Shown here one piece after another: positions 1 through 8,662 of a stretch of 64,000 nucleotides of DNA. This DNA is from Microbacterium sp. No. 7 (lineage in GTDB: Bacteria > Actinomycetota > Actinomycetes > Actinomycetales > Microbacteriaceae). How positions within the stretch are numbered: position 1 is the stretch's first letter; every line of letters starts with the position of its first letter. The notes below the pieces were generated by a model. It was not told where the DNA came from. It saw nothing but the letters and a program-made list of their open reading frames with translations, and searched no databases. Where the stretch lies: the NCBI RefSeq assembly GCF_001314225.1, contig NZ_CP012697.1, positions 4,154,001 through 4,218,000 on the forward strand, in the 5' to 3' direction. The position numbers were made by a program, and so were the translations under genes.

Positions 1-574
1 GCAGGAGCACGACGGCGGCGGCCGCGAGCACTCCGAGCGGCACGTTCATCCAGAACGTCCAGCGCCACCCGGGGCCCTCGACGAGCCAGCCGCCGACGAG
101 CGGGCCCGCGATGGAGGCCACCGCGAACACCGAGCTCATGATGCCCTGGTAGCGGCCGCGCTCGCGGGCCGGCACCACGTCGGCGATCGCGGCCTGGGAG
201 AGGATGACGAGGCCGCCCGCGCCGAGCCCCTGCAGGGCCCGCCCCGCGATCAGCCACGCCATGCCCGGCGCCAGCGCGCCGACCGCGGACCCGGCGGTGA
301 ACAGGCCGATGGCGACGAGCAGCAGCGGGCGCCGGCCGAAGACGTCGCTCACCTTGCCGTACAGCGGCATCGTCACGACCGAGCCGAGCAGGAAGGCGGC
401 GATCACCCACGGCATCGCGTCGAGGCCGTCGAGATCGGCGACGATCGAGGGCAGCGCCGGCGCGAAGACCGTCTGGTTGAGCGACGCGAGGAGCATCACC
501 GCCGCGAGCGAGCAGAACAGCACGACGACGTCGCGCACCGCCGGCGACGCGCTGTCCGGCGCGCCGCTCTCCAT
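1..574 (-). CDS. MFS multidrug exporter, DHA2-like, N-terminal part
   Basis: This is the first part of a major facilitator transporter; the gene runs off the left edge after about 190 residues. The start is the ATG at 574, followed by a short cytosolic tail and then alternating hydrophobic segments. The signature loop between helices 2 and 3 is visible (GKVSDVFGRRPLLL), as is the helix 4/5 region with SQAAIADVVPARERG, which is typical of the 14-helix EmrB/QacA (DHA2) group of drug:proton antiporters. It starts only 34 nt after the stop of the second cyclase gene and so is probably the last known member of the importer/cyclase operon. It may export a toxic intermediate or excess substrate. Family assignment is firm; the substrate is unknown. 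Confidence 0.85.
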   Translation of the reverse strand, partial: MESGAPDSASPAVRDVVVLFCSLAAVMLLASLNQTVFAPALPSIVADLDGLDAMPWVIAAFLLGSVVTMPLYGKVSDVFGRRPLLLVAIGLFTAGSAVGALAPGMAWLIAGRALQGLGAGGLVILSQAAIADVVPARERGRYQGIMSSVFAVASIAGPLVGGWLVEGPGWRWTFWMNVPLGVLAAAAVVLL

Positions 575-608
575 GCCCGTTCTGCTCGCTGCTCGCGTGT
601 CGGCCGGC

Positions 609-1595
609 TCAGTAGACGAGCAGGGGGTTGATGATGACGCCGGTGGAGCGATGGATCGCGGTGGGCGCCGCGACGAGCTGACCCGTGGCCGTGCCGGCGG
701 CGGCGAGCGCCGTCGCGGCGGGTCCGAGGAGGCAGTTGTCGATGATGCAGAGCCCGATCGCGTGGATCAGGCCGTGCACCTCCAGCGCGTGCCGGGGGTT
801 GCTGCGGGCGTCGTGGAAGTCCCACAGCAGCAGACCCGGCTGCCGCGCCGCGATCCACCGGGCGCCCGACTCGCCGATGCCCGGGCGGGGCGCGGGCACG
901 GCGCCCGGCTGGTAGGTGTGACCGGCGGCCTCGAACCGGTCCCTGCCCTGGTAGACGATCAGCGCGTCGCCGGGCTCGAGCGCGACGCCCGTGGCCGCGA
1001 GCGCGGCGTCGAGGTCGTCGGCCGTCACGGGCGCGTCCGTCGTCACCCACTCGACCCCGCGCACCGCGGGGATGTCGAGCAGCACGCCGCGCGTCGCGAT
1101 GCCGTGCTGGGCCCAGTTCACCATCGTGTCCTCGTCGGTCTGCGAGGCCTCGACGGGGATGGGGCCGTGCCAGGTCGCGTCGGCGCCGATGTGGGCGAGC
1201 CCGTCCATGTGCGTGTTGTGCACGCCGTGCGCGTCGTACGTGATCACGTCGCCCGCGCTCGCCGACCGTCCGTACACGCCCGCGCGCACCTCGAGCTCGA
1301 CGCTGCCGTGCCCGTCGGGCAGCTCGGCGACGGCGAGCGCCTGCCACTGGCGCTTCTCGCGCTCGGCGGCCGCGGCCATCAGCGCGAGCCGGTCGGGCCG
1401 CGTCTCGATCTCGCGCTCGAGCGAGATCGCGCGCCCGAGCCGCACCGACGCGGCCCCGCGCAGGCGCGCCGCCTCGTCGATCAGCGCGACCGAGCCGCGG
1501 CACTGCACGCCGGGCTCGTGACGCGCCCGCACGTGCTCGGCCTCGATGTCCCGCAGCCAGGGGAGGACCGGATCCGGTCCCAGATCTTCCGACAT
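609..1595 (-). CDS. Cyclase-family metal-dependent hydrolase (paralogue A)
   Basis: A 328-residue member of the 'cyclase' family (PF04199; relatives of kynurenine formamidase and actinorhodin-type cyclases), metal-dependent hydrolases that open amides, lactones or diketones. The family metal motif HxxTHxDxxxH appears as HGVHNTHMDGLAH. The C-terminus keeps the EVHGLIHAIGLCIIDN core, and a second histidine cluster (WDFHDARSN) precedes it. The start is the ATG at 1595 (MSEDLGPDP). It is about 55-60% identical by eye to the neighbouring gene, a clear tandem duplication. Relative to the copy upstream it carries about 26 extra residues after 'ETRP'. Its place behind an importer and beside P450 and Baeyer-Villiger genes suggests hydrolysis of a lactone or cyclic diketone intermediate (inference). 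Confidence 0.85.
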   Translation of the reverse strand: MSEDLGPDPVLPWLRDIEAEHVRARHEPGVQCRGSVALIDEAARLRGAASVRLGRAISLEREIETRPDRLALMAAAAEREKRQWQALAVAELPDGHGSVELEVRAGVYGRSASAGDVITYDAHGVHNTHMDGLAHIGADATWHGPIPVEASQTDEDTMVNWAQHGIATRGVLLDIPAVRGVEWVTTDAPVTADDLDAALAATGVALEPGDALIVYQGRDRFEAAGHTYQPGAVPAPRPGIGESGARWIAARQPGLLLWDFHDARSNPRHALEVHGLIHAIGLCIIDNCLLGPAATALAAAGTATGQLVAAPTAIHRSTGVIINPLLVY

Positions 1596-1624
1596 CACCG
1601 CTCCCTCGACTCCCGCCCGGCGCC

Positions 1625-2536
1625 TCAGTACAGGACCAGGGGGTTGATCAGCACGCCGGTCGACCGGTAGATCGCGAGCGGCGCCGCGACGAGCAGCCCC
1701 GTGGAGGCGCCCGCCTCCTTGAGGGCGATGGCGGCGCGCGACAGGTCGCTGTTGTCGACGAGGCAGAGCCCGATGGCGAAGATCAGGCTGTGCACCTCGA
1801 GCGAGCCCTGCGGGTTGCTGCGGGCGTCGTGGAAGTCCCACAGCACGATGCCGGGATCCTTCGAGGCGATCCACTTCGCGCCCTCCTCGCCGATGCCGGG
1901 CCGGGGGAACGCGGTGGCGCCGCTGGGGTAGCTGTGGCCGGCGGCCTCGAAGCGATCGCGTCCCTGGTAGATCAGCAGGGCGTCGCCGGGCTCGAGCTCG
2001 ACGCCCGTGGCGGCGAGCGCCCGGTCGAGCTCGTCGGCGGTGACCGGCTCCCCCGCCGCGACCCAGTCGACGCCGCGCGCCGCGGCGACGTCGAGCAGCA
2101 CGGCCCGCGTCGCGATGCCGTGCAGGGCCCAGTTCACGAGGGTGTCCTCGTCGGTCTCGGACGAGGATGCCGGCACGCCGCCGTGCCAGGACGCGTCGGC
2201 GCCGATGTGGCCGAGGCCGTCGAGGTGCGTCTTGCCGGTGCCGTGCGCGTTGTACCTGACGACGTCGCCGCCGTGCACGGAGCGCCCGTAGATGCCGATC
2301 TCGACCTCGAACTCGATCGGCGACTCGCCGTGGCCCGGCCGGGTCTCCAGCACGCGCTCGAGCGACACGGCCTTGCCGAGCCGGACCGCCGCGGTGCCGC
2401 GCAGGCGCGCCGCCTCGTCGATGAGCGCGACCGATCCGCGGCACTTCTCGCCGTCGACGTGCCGTGCCGCGTCGTGCGCGGCCGCGAGCTCGCGCACCCA
2501 GGGTGCCATCGGGTCCTTCTCCAGCGTCTCTGACAT
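1625..2536 (-). CDS. Cyclase-family metal-dependent hydrolase (paralogue B)
   Basis: A 303-residue cyclase-family hydrolase and tandem paralogue of the next gene downstream. The metal-binding stretch reads HGTGKTHLDGLGHIG, matching HxGTHxDxPxH except that Pro is replaced by Gly, as in many actinobacterial members. The segment after residue 70 goes directly from ETRP to GHGESPIEF, so the roughly 26-residue helical insert of paralogue A is absent. The start ATG at 2536 is preceded by GAAGGAGACAGCG. About 100 nt separate it from the ATPase gene upstream and 29 nt from paralogue A, so all are probably co-transcribed. The two copies may act on different ring sizes or stereoisomers; no substrate can be assigned. 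Confidence 0.85.
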   Translation of the reverse strand: MSETLEKDPMAPWVRELAAAHDAARHVDGEKCRGSVALIDEAARLRGTAAVRLGKAVSLERVLETRPGHGESPIEFEVEIGIYGRSVHGGDVVRYNAHGTGKTHLDGLGHIGADASWHGGVPASSSETDEDTLVNWALHGIATRAVLLDVAAARGVDWVAAGEPVTADELDRALAATGVELEPGDALLIYQGRDRFEAAGHSYPSGATAFPRPGIGEEGAKWIASKDPGIVLWDFHDARSNPQGSLEVHSLIFAIGLCLVDNSDLSRAAIALKEAGASTGLLVAAPLAIYRSTGVLINPLVLY

Positions 2537-2636
2537 CGCTGTCTCCTTCGTTGTCCGGGTCTCGTCGTCCGGGTGGTCCGGCGCGGTCTTGTCTGTCGAG
2601 TGTGCTCGGCCGAACGGCGAATCGGCCGGGCGGGGA

Positions 2637-3626
2637 TCAGTCGAGCGGGAAGTGGCAGGCGGCGAACTGGCCGGGGCGCACCTCGCGCATGACGGGCTCC
2701 TCGCGGGCGCACACGTCGCGCGCGATGGGGCAGCGCGCGCGGAACCGGCATCCCGAGGGCGGGTTCAGGGGCGACGGGAGGTCGCCCTGCAGCGCGGGGC
2801 CGGCGAACCCGTCCTCGGCCTCCGGCATCGGCACGGAGTCGAGGAGCCCGCGCGTGTAGGGGTGCGCGGGGCGCTCGTACACCTGCTCCGCGTCGCCGAA
2901 CTCGCACGTCTTGCCCAGGTACATCACGAGCACGTTGTCGCTGATGCTCCGCACGACGCCGAGGTCGTGCGCGATGAACACGATCGTGAGGTCGTAGGCC
3001 TCCTTGAGGTCCTCGAGCAGGTTGATGATCTGCGCCTGCACCGACACGTCGAGCGCCGACACCGGCTCGTCGCAGATGAGCAGGTCGGGCCTGACCGCGA
3101 GCGCGCGCCCGATCGCGACGCGCTGCGCCTGCCCGCCCGACAGCTGCCGCGGCAGCATCTCGGCGAACCGCTCGCTCGGCAGGCCGACCTGGCTGAGCAG
3201 CTCCGGCACCTGGGCGTCGCGCTCCTTGCGCGTGACGCCGTCGATCGCCTGCCCCTCCATGACGACCTCCTTGACCGAGCGTCGCGGGTTGAGCGAGCTC
3301 ACGGGGTCCTGGAAGATCATCTGCATCTCGCGGCGCAGGTCGCGCATGCGCTTGCCCGAGGCGTCCTTGATCGACTCGCCCCGGAACCGCACGTGTCCGC
3401 CCGCGATCGGGTCGAGGCGCAGCACGGCGCGGCCCGTCGTGGACTTGCCGCATCCCGACTCGCCGACGATCCCGAGCGTCTCGCCCTTCAGCAGGTCGAA
3501 GCTGACGCCGGCGACGGCTTTGAACGCGCCGTTCTTCGTGTGGTATTCGACCTCGAGGTCCTCGACCGAGAGGATCGCCTCGTCGCCGCGCAAGTGCGCG
3601 CTTCCGCTACCGGCCAACGACCTCAC
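2637..3626 (-). CDS. Oligopeptide/dipeptide-type ABC transporter ATPase (DppF/OppF-like)
   Basis: A 329-residue ATPase of the peptide/nickel (PepT) ABC import family. Walker A is GESGCGKST, the signature is LSGGQAQRVAIGRAL and Walker B is LLICDEPVSALD. The C-terminal oligopeptide domain carries the cysteine pattern CRFRARCPIARDVC, which is typical of OppD/OppF proteins. The start is a GTG at 3626 that overlaps the preceding ATPase gene by 20 nt. An AAGGAAG stretch lies directly against this GTG, so the TTG three codons later is a possible alternative. It energises the permeases encoded upstream. Given the neighbouring oxygenases, the imported solute is probably not a peptide but a small amphipathic catabolic substrate (inference). 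Confidence 0.92.
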   Translation of the reverse strand: MRSLAGSGSAHLRGDEAILSVEDLEVEYHTKNGAFKAVAGVSFDLLKGETLGIVGESGCGKSTTGRAVLRLDPIAGGHVRFRGESIKDASGKRMRDLRREMQMIFQDPVSSLNPRRSVKEVVMEGQAIDGVTRKERDAQVPELLSQVGLPSERFAEMLPRQLSGGQAQRVAIGRALAVRPDLLICDEPVSALDVSVQAQIINLLEDLKEAYDLTIVFIAHDLGVVRSISDNVLVMYLGKTCEFGDAEQVYERPAHPYTRGLLDSVPMPEAEDGFAGPALQGDLPSPLNPPSGCRFRARCPIARDVCAREEPVMREVRPGQFAACHFPLD

Positions 3627-4620
3627 CTTCCTTCACGTTGTTCGACGCCGCGCCCACGGGGTGCAGGCACGCGACGGCATGGTCGCGCTTGATCTTGTCC
3701 ATCGTCGGCTGGCCCGCCGCGCACGCGTCGGAGGCGGCGGAGCAGCGGGGGGCGAACCGGCATCCGGGCGGCGGGTCCGTCGGCGAGGGCAGCGAGCCCG
3801 GGATGACGGTGAGCCGCGCGTGGCGCGGGTGCTCCAGCGAGGGGGTGGCGCCCAGCAGCGCCGCCGTGTACTGGTGGCGCGGGTCGTTGAAGACCTCGTG
3901 GCTCTCGCCCACCTCGGCGAGTCGTCCCGCGTACATCACGGCCGTGCGGTCCGTGCGTCCCGCGACGACGTGCAGGTCGTGCGAGATCAGCATGAGCGAC
4001 ATGTTGCGCTCGCGCTGCACGCGCCGCAGGAGGTCGAGCACCTGCCGCTGGATCGTGACGTCGAGCGCGGTGGTCGGCTCGTCCGCGATCAGCAGCTCGG
4101 GCTCGCACGCCAGCGCGACCGCGATCATCACGCGCTGCCGCATGCCGCCCGACAGCTCGTGGGGATACGCGCGCAGGCGCCGCTCGGGATCGGGCACGCC
4201 GACCTCCTTCAGCAGGTCGAGCGCGCGGGAGTTCGCCTCCGACCGCGAGACGCCGAGATGCTTGCGCATGCCCTCCGTCAGCTGACGATCCACCCGCACC
4301 ACCGGGTTGAGCGACCGCCCCGGATCCTGGAACACCATCGCGATCTGCTTGCCCCAGATCTCCTGCAGCTCCTTGCGGGAGCGGCCGAGCAGGTCGCGCC
4401 CGTGGAACAGCACCTCTCCGGTGCGGTCGGACCGCGCGGGCATCAGTCCCATGATGGCTCGCGCCATCACCGACTTGCCCGAGCCCGACTCGCCGACGAT
4501 GCCCAGCGCCTCGCCGAGGCCGAGCTCGAAGGAGGCGCCGTCCACCGCCTTCACGACGCCTCGCGGAGAGCCGATGTAGGCATGGAGGTCACGAACCTCC
4601 AGGAGCATTTCTGAGCTCAT
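3607..4620 (-). CDS. Oligopeptide/dipeptide-type ABC transporter ATPase (DppD/OppD-like)
   Basis: A 337-residue ATPase that pairs with the following DppF-like protein. It has Walker A (GESGSGKSV), the signature LSGGMRQRVMIAVAL, Walker B LLIADEPTTALD and the C-terminal cysteine-rich oligopeptide domain (CRFAPRCSAASDAC). I chose the ATG at 4620 (MSSEMLLEV) because GGAAGGAAG lies six nt upstream; the longer open frame to 4689 adds only low-complexity sequence. It lies 79 nt downstream of the binding-protein gene in the same operon and overlaps the next ATPase gene by 20 nt, which implies translational coupling. Confidence 0.92.
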   Translation of the reverse strand: MSSEMLLEVRDLHAYIGSPRGVVKAVDGASFELGLGEALGIVGESGSGKSVMARAIMGLMPARSDRTGEVLFHGRDLLGRSRKELQEIWGKQIAMVFQDPGRSLNPVVRVDRQLTEGMRKHLGVSRSEANSRALDLLKEVGVPDPERRLRAYPHELSGGMRQRVMIAVALACEPELLIADEPTTALDVTIQRQVLDLLRRVQRERNMSLMLISHDLHVVAGRTDRTAVMYAGRLAEVGESHEVFNDPRHQYTAALLGATPSLEHPRHARLTVIPGSLPSPTDPPPGCRFAPRCSAASDACAAGQPTMDKIKRDHAVACLHPVGAASNNVKEGEVVGR

Positions 4621-4699
4621 CGCATTCTTCCTTCCGCGCTCTTGAGCGGCGTGCGGACGGGGTGCGCCCGGACCGAGGCCGAGGCGCACCCCGCACGCA

Positions 4700-6283
4700 T
4701 CACGGCTGCAGCCAGATGCCTGCCACGTGCGGCGTCGTGAACCCGAACATCTCCACGCCCTGCACCTTGTCGGTCGAGATCGCCCCGTTGAGGAACTGCT
4801 GCACGAGGATGTAGGGCACCAGCTCGGCGAGCCGCTCCTGCACGATCGCGAACTGCTCGCGCTGCTCGTCGACGTCGGTCGTCGCGCCCGCGGCGTCGAG
4901 GGCCGCGTCGGTGGCCGGGTCGTTGAACCGGGTGTAGTTCGACGGTCCCGCCTCGCTGTGCAGCGCGCCCCACAGGCGTCCCACCGGGTCGGCGAAGGCG
5001 AGCGACGAGAACGTCATCTCGTAGTCGCCCTTCGTGGCGAGCACGCCCGCCTCGGAGGCGTCGCGCTGGTCGGCCGTGATGGTCACGTTGTCGTACTGCG
5101 CCAGCTGCGGCTGCATGGCGTCGAACACGCCCTGCACCGACGGCCCGGGGGTCATCGCGAAGCCGAACTCGAGGGGCTTGCCCTCGGCGGCCAGCTCGTC
5201 GAACAGCTCCTGCGCGCGCTCGGGGTCGTGCGTCGCGAGCGGGATGTCGGAGAAGAGCGGCGAGTCCTCGGTGAACAGCGTCCGCGGCGCCGAGGGGTAG
5301 CCGCCGGTCGCGGCGTCGGAGATGGCGTCGCGGTCGAGCGCGTAGGCGATCGCCTGGCGGGCGCGCGGGTCGTCGAACGGCGGCTTCGAGGTGTTGAACA
5401 TGATGCCGACGCCGCCGTTGAACGTGTACAGGTGCTCCACGAAGCCCGCCGCCTCGGCCTCGGGGAAGAGGAAGGCGTCGGTCGCGAGGATGAGGTCGGC
5501 GCTGCCCGCGAGGAGCGCGTTGAGGCGCTGGTTGGAGTCGGACACGCCCTGGATCTCGATCGCGTCGAGGTACGGCCGCGGCGCGTCGTAGTAGTCGGGG
5601 TTGCGCGTGACCTTGAGCGTGCCGTTGGGCACCCAGCTCTCGAAGAGGAACGGACCGGCGCCGACGGGGTTCTTGTTGAACGCCTCGGTGCCCGCCTCCA
5701 GGGCCGCCGGCGAGGCGATCCACTGCAGGGCGTAGGTCGAGAAGTTGCCGATGAAGCCGGGGTTCGCCGAGGTCATCGTGAGCTTCAGGGTGCGCTCGTC
5801 GACGATCTCCATGCTCGCGATCTGGTTGGCGAAGCCGAGGCTCGCCGAGCCGTTCGCGGGGTCCTGGATGCGCTCCCAGTTGTACTGGAGCGCCGCCGCG
5901 TCGAACGGCGTGCCGTCGCTGAAGGTCATGCCCTCGCGGGTGACGATCTCGTAGGTGAGGCCGCCGTCCTCGGACGAGAACGACTCGCAGAGGCCGCACT
6001 CGTACTGCGCGGTCTCGGTGTTCGGCACGAGGAACTGCCCGTAGATGGCCGAATAGCTCATCGGCGTCGACGTGGAGCTGAAGGCCTGCACGGGGTCGAG
6101 CCCGACGATGGGCGACAGCTCGATCGCGCGCAGCGTGCCGCCCGATACGGGCTCGCCGGCCGACGCGCTGCCGCCGCCCTCGCTGCCGCCGGGATCGGGC
6201 GCGTCGCCGGACGCGCACGCGCCCAGCGTGAGGGCAGCTGCGGCGAGCAGTGCGATCAGCGCCGACCTCTTCTTTGAAATCAT
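4700..6283 (-). CDS. ABC transporter substrate-binding lipoprotein, family 5 (DppA/OppA-like)
   Basis: A 527-residue extracytoplasmic solute-binding protein of family 5 (SBP_bac_5). It begins MISKKRSAL, followed by a hydrophobic segment and the lipobox LGAC (Cys about 23), then a Gly/Ser-rich linker, so it should be a membrane-anchored lipoprotein. The family pattern for receptor entry is seen in LTYEIVTREGMTFSDGTPFDAAALQYNWERI, where the first residues after a predicted hydrophobic strand match DppA proteins. The ATG at 6283 is preceded by GAGAGGCC. It is the third gene after the two permeases and before the two ATPases, the standard set of five. Ligand specificity cannot be read; context suggests the island's growth substrate or a conjugate of it. 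Confidence 0.92.
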   Translation of the reverse strand: MISKKRSALIALLAAAALTLGACASGDAPDPGGSEGGGSASAGEPVSGGTLRAIELSPIVGLDPVQAFSSTSTPMSYSAIYGQFLVPNTETAQYECGLCESFSSEDGGLTYEIVTREGMTFSDGTPFDAAALQYNWERIQDPANGSASLGFANQIASMEIVDERTLKLTMTSANPGFIGNFSTYALQWIASPAALEAGTEAFNKNPVGAGPFLFESWVPNGTLKVTRNPDYYDAPRPYLDAIEIQGVSDSNQRLNALLAGSADLILATDAFLFPEAEAAGFVEHLYTFNGGVGIMFNTSKPPFDDPRARQAIAYALDRDAISDAATGGYPSAPRTLFTEDSPLFSDIPLATHDPERAQELFDELAAEGKPLEFGFAMTPGPSVQGVFDAMQPQLAQYDNVTITADQRDASEAGVLATKGDYEMTFSSLAFADPVGRLWGALHSEAGPSNYTRFNDPATDAALDAAGATTDVDEQREQFAIVQERLAELVPYILVQQFLNGAISTDKVQGVEMFGFTTPHVAGIWLQP

Positions 6284-6374
6284 GATGGCCTCTCTGGGGT
6301 GCCCCGGGTGAGCCGGGGTGGTGGGAACTCTGGCGTTTTTCGGTGGGATGCGGACACGCGGCCGGATGGGCCGG

Positions 6375-7280
6375 CTAGTCCTGCATGGTGCGGTCGAATC
6401 GCAACCGCAGATGCTCGCCCGCTTGGTTGAGCGCGAACACGGTGAGGAAGAGAACGGTGGCGGGGACGAAGACCATGTACGGGTGGGAGCGCAGCTCCGC
6501 GGCACCCGAGTTGATCATTCCGCCCCAGCTGGGCGTGGGCGGCGGGATGCCGAGTCCGAGGAAGCTCAACGAGCCCTCGGCGACGATCAGCGCGGCGATG
6601 ACGAGCGGCATGTAGGCCGCGATCGTCGGCACGACGTTCGGCAGGATCTCGCGGAAGAGGATGCGGCTGTCGGGCGCCCCCATGTTGCGCGCGGCGCGCA
6701 CGAACTCGCGGCTCGACCACGACATCGTGTTGGCGCGGGCCAGCCGGATGAACGTGGGGGTGCTCGCGACCGCGAGGCCGATGAGCAGCGTCGGCACGCT
6801 CGGCGAGAAGATCGCCGTGAGCGCGAGCAGGAGCACGAGCGCCGGGAAGGAGAGCAGCACGTCGGCGACGAGGGTGATGACCCAGTCGGCGCCCTTGCGG
6901 AAGAACCCGGCGACGAGGCCGAGCGTCGTGCCGATGACCACTCCGGCCAGGGCCGAGACGGTGCCGACGACGAGCGACACCTGCCCGCCGTAGATGAGCC
7001 GGGAGAGGATCGACCTGCCGACCTGGTCGGTGCCGAGCAGCGCGTCGAGCGTGCCGGCCTGCGGCGCCTGCCGCGGCGCCGCGACGACGGCGTCGTAGGG
7101 GGCGATCGGCAGCACGGGGGCCAGGACGGCCAGCAGCACGATGAGCCCGATCCAGAAGTAGGAGAACCAGACGAGCACCGACCACTGCCGCTTCGCCGGC
7201 GCGACGCGGGGGGCTCCGAGGCGGGGTCCGGCCTGGGACTTGCCCGGCCGGAGGGAGATGGTCCTGGTCACGAGGGTCAC
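6375..7280 (-). CDS. ABC transporter permease (DppC-like)
   Basis: A 301-residue inner-membrane permease of the peptide/nickel transporter family. An N-terminal cytosolic stretch and one transmembrane helix (about residues 34-55) precede the usual periplasmic segment (LLGTDQVGRSILSRLIYGG) and the five-helix core. The EAA loop that contacts the ATPase reads EFVRAARNMGAPDSRILFRE and continues ILPNVVP. The start is the GTG at 7280, whose GTGA overlaps the stop codon of the upstream permease gene by four nt. Confidence 0.93.
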   Translation of the reverse strand: MTLVTRTISLRPGKSQAGPRLGAPRVAPAKRQWSVLVWFSYFWIGLIVLLAVLAPVLPIAPYDAVVAAPRQAPQAGTLDALLGTDQVGRSILSRLIYGGQVSLVVGTVSALAGVVIGTTLGLVAGFFRKGADWVITLVADVLLSFPALVLLLALTAIFSPSVPTLLIGLAVASTPTFIRLARANTMSWSSREFVRAARNMGAPDSRILFREILPNVVPTIAAYMPLVIAALIVAEGSLSFLGLGIPPPTPSWGGMINSGAAELRSHPYMVFVPATVLFLTVFALNQAGEHLRLRFDRTMQD

Positions 7281-8290
7281 GCTGCCGCCGCCTTCCGTGC
7301 TCGCTGCTGCTGGGCCTGCTGCGGCTTGGCCGCCTTCTTCGCCTTGGGCGCCTTGCGCACGCGCGGGTCGATGATCCCGTACCCGATGTCGACGAGCATG
7401 TTGATGATCACGAAGGTGACGGCGATGAAGGTCACGACGCCCTGCACCATGATGATGTCGCGCTGAACGATCGCGGTCGCGAGCAGCTGGCCGATGCCGG
7501 GGAGCACGAACAGCACCTCGACGATGATCATGCCGCCGATCAGGCGGGCGAAGCTGAGCCCCGAGATCGTGAGCAGCGAGAACGAGGAGGGGCGGAAGGC
7601 GTGCCGGAACATGACGTAGAAGCGCGTCATGCCCTTCGCGCGCGCCGCCGAGACGAAGTCCTCGCGCAGCGTCCCGATCAGGTCGGCGCGCAGCACGCGG
7701 TGGAACGCCGCGATCTCGACGAGGGCGACGGCGAGCGCGGGCAGGAACGCGGTGCGCAGGTTGGCGCCCAGCCCCTCTCCCATCGGCACCCAGCCGAGCG
7801 CGGGGAAGATGCGCGAGTTCACCGCGAAGAAGTAGATGAGCACGGGGCCGGCGACGAAGGCGGGCACCGAGAGGAACACCGACGTCAGCGCGTTGATGCC
7901 GCGGTCGAGCGCGCTGTTGGGCGCCGACGCCGAGAGCACCGCGAGCGGGATCGAGATGACGAGCGAGATCACGAGCGCCAGCACGGCCAGCTCCATCGTC
8001 ACGGGGAGCCGTTCGGCGATCGACCCCATGACCGAGCGGTGCGTGATCGGCGACGTGCCCAGGTCGCCCTGCACGGCATGCGCCAGCCAGTCGAGGTACT
8101 GCACGAAGAACGGGCGGTCGAGGCCCAGCGACGCGTTCATCGCGTCGATGTTCTCCTGCGTCGCGGCCTCGCCGAGGATCACCTCGGCGATCGACCCCGG
8201 TGCGAGGTGCATCAGCAGGCTCGTCGTGAAGGTGACGAGCAGGATGACCAGCAGCGCGTAGGCAACGCGCCGGAAGAGGTTCATCAGCAT
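7277..8290 (-). CDS. ABC transporter permease (DppB-like), first gene of importer operon
   Basis: A 337-residue permease with the DppB/OppB layout: an N-terminal helix, a long periplasmic loop (ASLGLDRPFFVQYLDWL), then the core helices. The EAA loop DFVSAARAKGMTRFYVMFRH is clear. The tail is Lys/Ala/Gln-rich, which is unusual but still follows the conserved DIGYGIIDPRVR end. I chose the ATG at 8290 because GGAGGGG lies eight nt before it. It heads the leftward operon of the island. A 19-bp IclR-type operator (8404-8422) lies 114 nt upstream, and a consensus TTGACA (8479-8474, minus strand) is placed so that this operator falls at or just after the expected transcription start. Confidence 0.9.
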   Translation of the reverse strand: MLMNLFRRVAYALLVILLVTFTTSLLMHLAPGSIAEVILGEAATQENIDAMNASLGLDRPFFVQYLDWLAHAVQGDLGTSPITHRSVMGSIAERLPVTMELAVLALVISLVISIPLAVLSASAPNSALDRGINALTSVFLSVPAFVAGPVLIYFFAVNSRIFPALGWVPMGEGLGANLRTAFLPALAVALVEIAAFHRVLRADLIGTLREDFVSAARAKGMTRFYVMFRHAFRPSSFSLLTISGLSFARLIGGMIIVEVLFVLPGIGQLLATAIVQRDIIMVQGVVTFIAVTFVIINMLVDIGYGIIDPRVRKAPKAKKAAKPQQAQQQRARKAAAA

Positions 8291-8403
8291 CGGGCGATCC
8301 CCTCCGCGCCGCTGCGCGGCCACGCGTGTCTGTCACGACCGCTGGGGTAGCTCACGTGTGCTTCGCGCACATCGACTCCTTCGTCATTGCCCGATCCCTA
8401 AGG

Positions 8404-8443
8404 TGTTCTCTTAGGCAGAACAGGTGTTGCGTGTTATGACTAC
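8404..8443 (-). promoter_or_regulatory. IclR-type operator D (importer operon)
   Basis: The strong site is TGTTCTCTTAGGCAGAACA at 8404-8422: six-base arms TGTTCT/AGAACA around a 7-bp spacer, perfectly palindromic. Exactly 21 bp farther from the importer gene is a degenerate copy (8425-8443) that keeps only the half TGTTGCG. The same pairing occurs at three other promoters in the island. Binding by the IclR protein encoded at 21952-22797 is inferred. Confidence 0.65.
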
Positions 8444-8563
8444 TCGAGCAGTGTGCATGATCCGCACACGACCTGTCAACAGTTCTCCGCCGAGTTCTCG
8501 AAAGTCAGCCTGCCCTTATCTCGCTATATGTATCGCGCACAGGAGAGAGGGATGCGACCGAGG

Positions 8564-8640
8564 TTGACGACGCGGGCATCCTCATGGGATTCTGTAGGTG
8601 CGTTTCTTATTACGGTTATATCGTTCCGTTAAACAGAACG
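8564..8640 (+). promoter_or_regulatory. Promoter and IclR-type operator A (SDR/ALDH/P450 operon)
   Basis: A candidate promoter TTGACG (8564-8569) with an 18-nt spacer and GATTCT (8588-8593) would start transcription near 8600. The strong operator CGTTCCGTTAAACAGAACG (8622-8640, six-base arms, 7-bp spacer) lies 23 nt before the first start codon. A degenerate copy CGTTTCTTATTACGGTTAT sits 21 bp upstream at 8601-8619. Occupation would block initiation or early elongation (inference). Confidence 0.6.
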
Positions 8641-8662
8641 ACCGAAGGACAAGGAAGTTTCG

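Larger units (their letters stand above)
8291..8662. other. Divergent promoter region of the catabolic island
   Basis: A 372-nt gap between the importer operon (left) and the SDR/ALDH/P450 operon (right). It is markedly AT-richer than the surroundings. It holds two copies of the island's 19-bp operator, one facing each operon, and candidate promoters TTGACA on the minus strand (8479-8474) and TTGACG-18-GATTCT on the plus strand (8564-8593). No credible coding sequence is present. Confidence 0.75.

Noticed and set aside
2134..3453. Long Arg/Ala-rich open frames opposite or out of phase with the ABC genes
   Set aside because: Very high GC makes long spurious frames common. Their composition is extreme and they lie wholly over well-supported genes.
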